Source of the DNA: Bacteroidales bacterium
GTDB lineage: Bacteria; Bacteroidota; Bacteroidia; Bacteroidales; Muribaculaceae
Assembly: GCA_900752535.1 (NCBI GenBank)
Contig: CAADVV010000283.1
Location: 1-7,171, forward strand
Length of the DNA: 7,171 nt
Direction: 5' to 3'
Below are positions 1 to 5,299 of this stretch, one piece after another. The first letter of the stretch is position 1. Every line of letters starts with the position of its first letter. A program made the position numbers and the translations under genes. The notes beneath the pieces were generated by a model, which made no database searches, had not been told where the DNA came from, and saw only the letters and a program-made list of their open reading frames with translations.

Positions 1-1111
1 CGCCCTCCCCCCGGCGGGCTGGGGCTCCCCCTATGCCGGCGGACGCCCCATCACCGACTCCCACGGCGTCGACGGCATGACCGCCGCCGAAGTCATCGAG
101 CGCTCGTCAAACATCGGCATGACAAAAATCATAGCGCGCAAATATGACGCCAACCCCGGCGGATTCTATCACCGTCTGCGCCAGATAGGATTTATGGAGC
201 CCATGCACACCGGCATCACCGGCGAGCGTCCGCCGCGCATCGACTCCGTGCCCGACGACCGCGGGGGCCGCATAGCCCTGTCGCGCCAGTGCTACGGCTA
301 CGCCACCGAGATTCCGCCGCTCTACACTCTGTCTATCTACAACGCCATCGCCAACGGCGGCCGCTATGTAAGGCCGCGTCTTGTCAGCCGACTCATCGGC
401 GGCGAGACCGACTCCGTCTTGCCCGTCACCTATATCCGCGACCGCATCTGCTCGGAGCAGAACGCGCGCCGTCTGCGCGAGATGCTCACGTCGGTGGTGT
501 GGGGCGACCACGGCACGGGACGCCGTCTGCGCAACGACCTCGTCAAGATTGCCGGCAAGACCGGCACGTGCTACATGATTGACGGCGGCTCATACAACAC
601 CTCGAAAAAGCGTCTGGCCTTCTGCGGATTCTTCCCGGCTGACAATCCCGTCTACTCGTGCATCGTCCTGATAGCCAATCCGAAAGCCAACGCTTTCGGC
701 GCGGCATCCACGAGCGGTGAAGTTCTGAAAAATGTCGCCGTCAAGCTCTATTCGCGCGGCCTGCTGGGCAATTCGAGCGATTACACCAAAGAGGACAGAC
801 GCGGGGGCCAGAACGCGCCGACCTACATAGCGTCGGTGAACGACCCGTCGATGGCCGGCGACCTCCAGTCGGCGCTCGGCGTAGGCGGAGGCCACAAGAG
901 CCTGCGCGCACCGCGGTCCTCAGGCGAGAACGCGCGTCGCCGCACGGTTCCCGACGTCACCGGTCTGAGTCTGCGCGAGGCCGTCAACCGGCTCGAGAAC
1001 GCGGGCTATAACGTCCGTGTCAGCGGCGCCGGATGGGTCAGACGGCAGCAGCCGTCGGCGGGCACCGTCGCCGCGCGCGGCACACGCGTCACCCTGACCA
1101 CGTCAAACTAA
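1..1111 (+). CDS. ftsI: FtsI-type septal peptidoglycan transpeptidase (class B PBP) with C-terminal PASTA domain, 5'-truncated by the window
   Basis: Division-specific D,D-transpeptidase that crosslinks septal peptidoglycan in the periplasm, working with FtsW. Reading is open from base 2 (frame 2) with no stop upstream, so the gene begins before the window and the ATG at 77 is an internal methionine. About 369 residues are visible. The SxN motif (SSN) lies at bases 104-112 and the KTG motif at 557-565, followed by T-C where many family members have T-A. The N-terminal anchor, the dimerisation domain and the SxxK nucleophile motif must lie off the left edge. A polar linker of about 50 residues leads to one PASTA domain (about 944-1108), which opens VPDVTGLSLREAV and is followed by LENAGYNV. 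The gene sits 40 bp ahead of murE, as ftsI does in dcw clusters, which favours FtsI over another class B PBP. Seen: motifs and PASTA. Inferred: septal role, from position. Confidence 0.93.
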   Translation, partial: ALPPAGWGSPYAGGRPITDSHGVDGMTAAEVIERSSNIGMTKIIARKYDANPGGFYHRLRQIGFMEPMHTGITGERPPRIDSVPDDRGGRIALSRQCYGYATEIPPLYTLSIYNAIANGGRYVRPRLVSRLIGGETDSVLPVTYIRDRICSEQNARRLREMLTSVVWGDHGTGRRLRNDLVKIAGKTGTCYMIDGGSYNTSKKRLAFCGFFPADNPVYSCIVLIANPKANAFGAASTSGEVLKNVAVKLYSRGLLGNSSDYTKEDRRGGQNAPTYIASVNDPSMAGDLQSALGVGGGHKSLRAPRSSGENARRRTVPDVTGLSLREAVNRLENAGYNVRVSGAGWVRRQQPSAGTVAARGTRVTLTTSN

Positions 1112-1151
1112 ACGAAATCATTATCCGACCACCTATACATAAATAGAGAGA
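1112..1151 (+). promoter_or_regulatory. ftsI-murE intergenic leader, A/T-rich translation start region
   Basis: This 40-bp spacer is much more A/T-rich than its surroundings and ends TATACATAAATAGAGAGA directly before the murE ATG. There is no AGGAGG-like site at a useful distance; the GAGAGA abuts the start codon. Bacteroidota generally do not rely on Shine-Dalgarno pairing and favour A-rich leaders, so this is best read as a translation initiation region. I see no clear TAnnTTTG promoter element and no hairpin-plus-T-run terminator, so ftsI and murE are probably co-transcribed. The function is inferred. Confidence 0.4.
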
Positions 1152-2621
1152 ATGAAAAATCTGTCACAGCTCCTGAGCGCCATCTGGGCCGAGGAAATCA
1201 TCGGTAGCAAAGACAAAGAAATAACCCAGCTGACGGCCGATTCGCGTCACGTCAGCGCCGGCGCGCTGTTTGTGGCCGTGCGCGGCACAAATGTCGACGG
1301 CCACAGCTTCATCCCCGTCGTGTCGACCACGGGCGTAGCCGCCATCGTATGCGAACACCTGCCGCAAAACCTCGAAAGCGGCATCACCTATATACGCGTG
1401 GCCAACTCGGCCATCGCTCTGGGCTATCTCGCCTCTGAGTGGCATGACAATCCCTCGCGTAAACTGAAACTTGTGGGCGTCACCGGCACAAACGGCAAGA
1501 CCACCACCGCCACTCTCATCTATGAGATGGCGCGTCTGATGGGCTACAAGGCCGGACTGCTGTCGACCGTGCGCAACTATGTCGACGGCGAGCCTCATCC
1601 CACCAACGTCACCACCCCCGACGCACTGACGCTCAACGCCCTGCTGGCCGAAATGGTCGAGAAGGGATGCAGCTACTGCGCCATGGAAGTAAGCTCTCAC
1701 GCCGCCGACCAGCACCGTATCGCCGGACTGGAATTCACGGGCGCCATCTTCTCGAACCTGACACGTGACCACCTCGACTATCACAAGACCGTCGACGCCT
1801 ATCTCAAGGCCAAAAAATCATTCTTCGACGGACTGCCCTCCACCGCTTTCGCGCTGACGAACATAGACGACAAAGCTGGTCTGGTCATGACCCAGAACAC
1901 TGCCGCCACCGTCAAGACCTATTCGCTCAGGTCTGACGCCGACTTCCGTGGCCGCATCATCGAGAGCCGCCTCGACGGCACACTTCTGAGCCTCAACGGC
2001 CATGAAGTGGAGACCATGTTCACCGGACGCTTCAACGCCTACAACCTGACGGCCGTCTTCGGCGCGTCGGTGCTGTTGGGCTGGTCGCTCGACGACGTGC
2101 TCCGCAACATGAGCCTGCTGGTGCCCGTGGCAGGCCGCTTCCAGACGCTCAGGTCGCCGGGCCGAGGCTACGTGGCTGTCGTGGACTATGCCCACACACC
2201 GGACGCCATCGTCAACGTACTGACCGCCATACGCGAGGTCACCGGCGACAAATCTCAGATAATCACTGTCGTCGGCGCCGGTGGCAACCGCGACCACGGC
2301 AAACGCCCCATCATGGCCGCCGAAGCCGCCCGTCTGAGCGACCGCCTCATACTGACCAGCGATAACCCCCGCAACGAAGACCCCAACGCCATACTCCGCG
2401 ACATGGAAGCCGGACTCGACGCCTCGCAGCGTCCGCGCACACTGACAATCTGCGACCGCCGCGAAGCCATACGCACCGCCACGGCGCTGGCACAGGCCGG
2501 AGATGTCGTTCTCATTGCCGGAAAAGGCCACGAGAACTATCAGGAAATAAACGGAGTGAGACACCACTTCGACGACCGCGAGACCGTACTTGAGATTTTT
2601 GAAGAAGAAAAGAACCTCTGA
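1152..2621 (+). CDS. murE: UDP-N-acetylmuramoyl-L-alanyl-D-glutamate--2,6-diaminopimelate ligase (MurE)
   Basis: Cytoplasmic ATP-dependent Mur ligase that adds the third stem-peptide residue to UDP-MurNAc-L-Ala-D-Glu. At 489 residues it has the usual MurE length. The N-terminal UDP-substrate domain carries LTADSRHVSAGALFVAVRG. The ATP-binding P-loop TGTNGKTTT is at residues 111-119 (K116). The EVSSHA signature is at 179-184, and NLTRDHLDYHKT follows. The AK at 220-221 is the likely carbamylated lysine. The C-terminal domain has GAGGNRDHGKRP, then DNPRNEDP at 404-411, whose Arg407 is the classic marker of meso-DAP specificity (lysine-adding enzymes differ here). GKGHE at 457-461 matches the other DAP-contacting positions of E. 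coli MurE. The ATG start is supported by the A/T-rich leader and a normal family N-terminus. The stop lies 5 bp before mraY, and no murF intervenes. Substrate is inferred from motifs. Confidence 0.97.
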   Translation: MKNLSQLLSAIWAEEIIGSKDKEITQLTADSRHVSAGALFVAVRGTNVDGHSFIPVVSTTGVAAIVCEHLPQNLESGITYIRVANSAIALGYLASEWHDNPSRKLKLVGVTGTNGKTTTATLIYEMARLMGYKAGLLSTVRNYVDGEPHPTNVTTPDALTLNALLAEMVEKGCSYCAMEVSSHAADQHRIAGLEFTGAIFSNLTRDHLDYHKTVDAYLKAKKSFFDGLPSTAFALTNIDDKAGLVMTQNTAATVKTYSLRSDADFRGRIIESRLDGTLLSLNGHEVETMFTGRFNAYNLTAVFGASVLLGWSLDDVLRNMSLLVPVAGRFQTLRSPGRGYVAVVDYAHTPDAIVNVLTAIREVTGDKSQIITVVGAGGNRDHGKRPIMAAEAARLSDRLILTSDNPRNEDPNAILRDMEAGLDASQRPRTLTICDRREAIRTATALAQAGDVVLIAGKGHENYQEINGVRHHFDDRETVLEIFEEEKNL

Positions 2622-2626
2622 CCGCC

Positions 2627-3892
2627 GTGCTCTACTATATCTTTGATCTGCTCAAAGGCATCGACGTGCCCGGCGCCAGGCTGATGACCTATATCACTTT
2701 CCGCTCGGGTGCCGCGCTGATTTTGTCGCTGTTCATCGCCATCGTCTTCGGACGCCGCATAATCGACCGTCTCCAGCTCATGCAGGTGGGTGAAATCGTG
2801 CGCAATCTCGGTCTGGAGGGACAGATGGCCAAGACCGGCACACCCACCATGGGCGGCGTGATAATCATCATGTCGATACTTATACCGTGTCTGCTGGTGG
2901 GTAATCTGGCCAACGTCTACATGCTGCTGATGATTTTCGCCACCATGTGGCTCGGCACACTCGGCTTCCTCGACGACTTCCTGAAAATCAAGCGCCACAA
3001 CAAAGACGGCATGAAGGGCAAGTATAAAATCGTCGGTCAGGTGGGCCTTGGCCTGATTGTCGGGCTGACGATGTATCTCAGCCCCGACATCGTCATGCGC
3101 GAGAACATCGAGACCCAACAGCCGTCACCCGATGGCACCGAGACCGTCGTCACCTACAACCACGAGAACATCAAGACGGCCCAGACAACCATACCGTTTG
3201 TCAAGTCAAACAACTTCAACTATGCGTGGTTGACCGGCTGGATGGGCGACTACGCCGAGACTGCCGGATGGATTGTCTTCATCCTGGTAGCCATCTTTGT
3301 CATCACGGCCATCTCCAACGGCGCCAATCTGACCGACGGACTCGACGGGCTCTGTACGGGAACGTCGGCCATCATCGTGGCGGCGCTCGCCGTCATGGCC
3401 TATCTCGGAGGGTCGATAGTCTACTCGTCATATCTCAATATCATGTATATACCCGGCTCCGAGGAGCTGGTGGTGTTCGCCTCTGCATTCCTCGGGGCGC
3501 TGATAGGCTTCCTGTGGTATAACGCCTTTCCGGCCCAGGTATTCATGGGCGACACCGGCTCGCTCACTATCGGCGGCATCGTGGCCGTTTTTGCCCTGCT
3601 GATACGCAAGGAGCTGCTGCTGCCGATACTCTGCGGCATCTATATCGTCGAGGACCTCTCGGTCACGATGCAGGTCGTATGGTTCAAAATCACCAAGCGC
3701 CGCTTTGGCGAAGGCCGGCGTATCTTCAAGATGACGCCGCTCCACCATCACTTCCAGAAACAGGGAGGCACCATTCCGGCCATATTCCAGCATCCCTATA
3801 ACGCTATACCCGAAAGCAAAATCGTCGTCAGATTCTGGATTATAGGCATCTTCCTGGCCGTCATAACATTTGTCACACTGAAAATCAGATAA
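2627..3892 (+). CDS. mraY: Phospho-N-acetylmuramoyl-pentapeptide-transferase (MraY), GTG start
   Basis: Polytopic inner-membrane enzyme that transfers phospho-MurNAc-pentapeptide from UDP to undecaprenyl phosphate, giving lipid I. Family motifs visible: RDLG-like VRNLGLEGQ with KTGTPTMGG near residues 60-77, the aspartate pair of FLDDF at 116-117, NLTDGLDGL at 234-242, FMGDTGS with the catalytic-site Asp309, and HHHF at 373-376. It is 421 residues, against about 360 in E. coli. Most of the extra length is a hydrophilic stretch at about residues 159-205, between the DD-containing half and NLTDG, probably periplasmic. The GTG start at 2627 is chosen because it yields MLYYIFDLL, a normal N-terminus for Bacteroidota MraY; the next in-frame ATG (2684) would remove conserved residues. 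It starts 5 bp after the murE stop. A purine run (GAAGAAGAAAAGAA, 2601-2614) lies upstream but is also murE coding sequence. Confidence 0.96.
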   Translation: MLYYIFDLLKGIDVPGARLMTYITFRSGAALILSLFIAIVFGRRIIDRLQLMQVGEIVRNLGLEGQMAKTGTPTMGGVIIIMSILIPCLLVGNLANVYMLLMIFATMWLGTLGFLDDFLKIKRHNKDGMKGKYKIVGQVGLGLIVGLTMYLSPDIVMRENIETQQPSPDGTETVVTYNHENIKTAQTTIPFVKSNNFNYAWLTGWMGDYAETAGWIVFILVAIFVITAISNGANLTDGLDGLCTGTSAIIVAALAVMAYLGGSIVYSSYLNIMYIPGSEELVVFASAFLGALIGFLWYNAFPAQVFMGDTGSLTIGGIVAVFALLIRKELLLPILCGIYIVEDLSVTMQVVWFKITKRRFGEGRRIFKMTPLHHHFQKQGGTIPAIFQHPYNAIPESKIVVRFWIIGIFLAVITFVTLKIR

Positions 3893-3897
3893 CCGCG

Positions 3898-5259
3898 ATG
3901 GAAAACAAGAATAAGAAGAAACTCGTCATACTGGGCGGAGGTGAGAGCGGCGTCGGAGCCGCCATCCTCGCCAAAGACCTCGGCATGGAGGTCTTTCTGA
4001 GCGACTACGGACACGTGGCTCCCCGCTATCAGGCCGTGCTCGATGCCGAAGGCATCGAGTGGGAAGAAGGACGCCACACCATGGAGCGCATCCTCGTCGC
4101 CGACGAGGTTGTCAAAAGCCCCGGCATCGCGCCGACCACACCCGTCGTGCGCGCCGTGACCGAAAAGGGCATCCCCGTCATTTCGGAGATTGAATTCGGC
4201 GGCCGCTACACCGACTCGCGCATGATCTGCATCACCGGCTCGAACGGCAAGACCACGACGACGCTTCTGACATACCACATACTCCGCGCCGCGGGCATCG
4301 ACGCCGGACTGGCCGGCAACGTCGGCAAGTCGCTGGCGCTTCAGGTGGCCCGCGAGCCCCATGCCGTCTATGTCATCGAGCTTTCGAGCTTCCAGCTCGA
4401 AAACATGTATGATTTCAGAGCCGACATAGCCATCATGCTAAACATCACACCAGACCATCTCGACCGCTATGACTACAAGATGGAAAACTATGTCGACGCC
4501 AAATTCCGCATACTCCGGAACATGACGCCCGAAGGCGCCTTCATCTACTGGCAGGACGACCCCGTGGTGACCTCTAAGCTCGCAGGCATCTCCACCGAGG
4601 CACGCCTCTACCCCTTCGGCATGACACGCCGCGAGGGCACACGCGCATGGGTCGAGCCCGCGAGCGGCGAGCTTGTCTTCGACACCGCCGAGGAGACCGT
4701 GGCCATGAAGCGCGACGACCTGAGCTTGCGGGGACTTCATAATCTCTACAACTCGATGGCTGCAGGTCTGGCCTCATGCCTGATGAAAGTGGCTCCCGAC
4801 GTGCTGCGTCGCTCGCTCTCCGACTTCGGCGGCGTTGAACACCGTCTGGAATTCGTGGCCGAGAAAGATGGCGTGCGCTGGATAAACGACTCCAAAGCCA
4901 CCAACGTCAACTCGACATGGTATGCGCTCGAGAGCATGCCTGACAGCCGCAGCGTCGTCCTCATTCTGGGCGGCAAGGACAAAGGCAACGACTACTCTGA
5001 GATTGAGGAGCTCGTGGGCCGCAAGGTGAAAGCCATCGTATGCATGGGCCTCCACAACGATAAACTGCTCGACTTCTTCACCCCGAAGGTGCCCGCGATA
5101 GCCGACACCCACTCGCTGGCCGACGCCGTGACCGAGGGTCGCCGTCTGTCGTCGCCGGGCGACACCGTGCTGCTGTCACCCTGCTGCGCCTCGTTCGACC
5201 TGTTCACCTCATATGAAAACCGCGGCGAGCTGTTCAAGGAAGCCGTCCGCGCCCTCTAA
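3898..5259 (+). CDS. murD: UDP-N-acetylmuramoylalanine--D-glutamate ligase (MurD)
   Basis: Cytoplasmic ATP-dependent Mur ligase that adds D-glutamate to UDP-MurNAc-L-Ala, the step before MurE. It has 453 residues, normal for the family. The N-terminal Rossmann-like UDP-binding domain opens LVILGGGESGVG (residues 9-20). The P-loop ITGSNGKTTTT starts at 112 (K118). ELSSFQLE is at 161-168, NITPDHLDRY at 182-191, and DAK at 200-202 holds the likely carbamylated lysine. HRLEFV and NDSKATN (D331, K333) mark the third domain, with LILGGKDKG after it. The C-terminus has SPCCASFDLF, where E. coli has SPACAS. ATG start 5 bp after the mraY stop, no Shine-Dalgarno site, so translation is probably coupled to mraY. 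Two perfect short inverted repeats lie inside the gene (4039-4059 and 4382-4402). Confidence 0.97.
   Translation: MENKNKKKLVILGGGESGVGAAILAKDLGMEVFLSDYGHVAPRYQAVLDAEGIEWEEGRHTMERILVADEVVKSPGIAPTTPVVRAVTEKGIPVISEIEFGGRYTDSRMICITGSNGKTTTTLLTYHILRAAGIDAGLAGNVGKSLALQVAREPHAVYVIELSSFQLENMYDFRADIAIMLNITPDHLDRYDYKMENYVDAKFRILRNMTPEGAFIYWQDDPVVTSKLAGISTEARLYPFGMTRREGTRAWVEPASGELVFDTAEETVAMKRDDLSLRGLHNLYNSMAAGLASCLMKVAPDVLRRSLSDFGGVEHRLEFVAEKDGVRWINDSKATNVNSTWYALESMPDSRSVVLILGGKDKGNDYSEIEELVGRKVKAIVCMGLHNDKLLDFFTPKVPAIADTHSLADAVTEGRRLSSPGDTVLLSPCCASFDLFTSYENRGELFKEAVRAL
4039..4059. repeat. Perfect inverted repeat, 9-bp arms, 3-nt loop, inside murD
   Basis: CTCGATGCC and GGCATCGAG flank the triplet GAA. 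The repeat is in codon phase: it encodes Leu48 to Glu54 of MurD, with the loop being the Glu51 codon. The transcript could form a compact hairpin, extendable by two G-U pairs. The loop is closed by C-G, and a GAA triloop closed this way is known to be unusually stable in DNA mini-hairpins. There is no T-run, so it is not an intrinsic terminator. Whether it has any function is unknown. Confidence 0.6.
4382..4402. repeat. Perfect inverted repeat, 9-bp arms, 3-nt loop, over the murD SSFQLE motif
   Basis: TTTCGAGCT and AGCTCGAAA flank the triplet TCC. The repeat covers codons for ELSSFQLE, a strongly conserved MurD segment, so part of the symmetry may come from protein constraint plus codon choice. 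It has the same geometry (9/3/9) as the repeat about 340 bp upstream but an unrelated sequence. No T-run follows, so a terminator is unlikely. Confidence 0.55.
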
Positions 5260-5299
5260 GATTACATTTCTCATCCTCACCCTTTAATAAACCGAAACA
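5260..5299 (+). promoter_or_regulatory. murD-ftsW intergenic leader, A/T-rich translation start region
   Basis: This is the second 40-bp gap in the operon. It contains CCTTTAATAAACCGAAACA immediately before the proposed TTG start of ftsW. It is A-rich and lacks a Shine-Dalgarno site, like the leader of murE, and both share an ATAAA about 10-16 nt before the start. Two consecutive in-frame TAA stops (5285-5290) sit 9 bp before the TTG and bound how far upstream the gene could begin. TACATTTC at 5263-5270 resembles the Bacteroidota -7 element TAnnTTTG with one mismatch, but I see no good TTTG at -33, so a promoter here is only a weak possibility. Confidence 0.35.

Noticed and set aside
77..79. 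ATG at 77 as the start of the first gene
   Set aside because: The frame is open to base 2, and the SxN motif lies only 10-12 residues after this Met, so the catalytic domain must begin far upstream.
357..377. GCGGCC/GGCCGC inverted repeat in ftsI
   Set aside because: Only 6-bp arms with a 9-nt loop in GC-rich coding DNA; not distinguishable from chance.
1070..1081. 12-bp palindrome GCCGCGCGCGGC at the end of ftsI
   Set aside because: Palindromes of this length are expected by chance in several kb of GC-rich DNA, and it lies within coding sequence of the PASTA domain.
1121..1129. TTATCCGAC as a DnaA box
   Set aside because: Only the first six of nine positions match TTATCCACA, there is no second box nearby, and this is a gap inside an operon.
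1164..2567. Two long antisense open frames (1164-1784 and 1818-2567) covering nearly all of murE
   Set aside because: They mirror a strongly codon-biased gene on the other strand. Their translations are rich in His, Gly, Val, Ala and Arg with no recognisable motif, and murE itself is unambiguous.
2540..4362. Antisense open frames spanning the murE/mraY (2540-3118) and mraY/murD (3796-4362) junctions
   Set aside because: They cross well-supported gene boundaries, have no family motifs and are expected by-products of GC-rich coding sequence with few stops in the opposite frame.
5240..5270. Internal promoter ahead of ftsW (TACATTTC as a -7 element)
   Set aside because: One mismatch to TAnnTTTG and no convincing TTTG about 20 bp upstream; kept only as a weak possibility in the leader entry.
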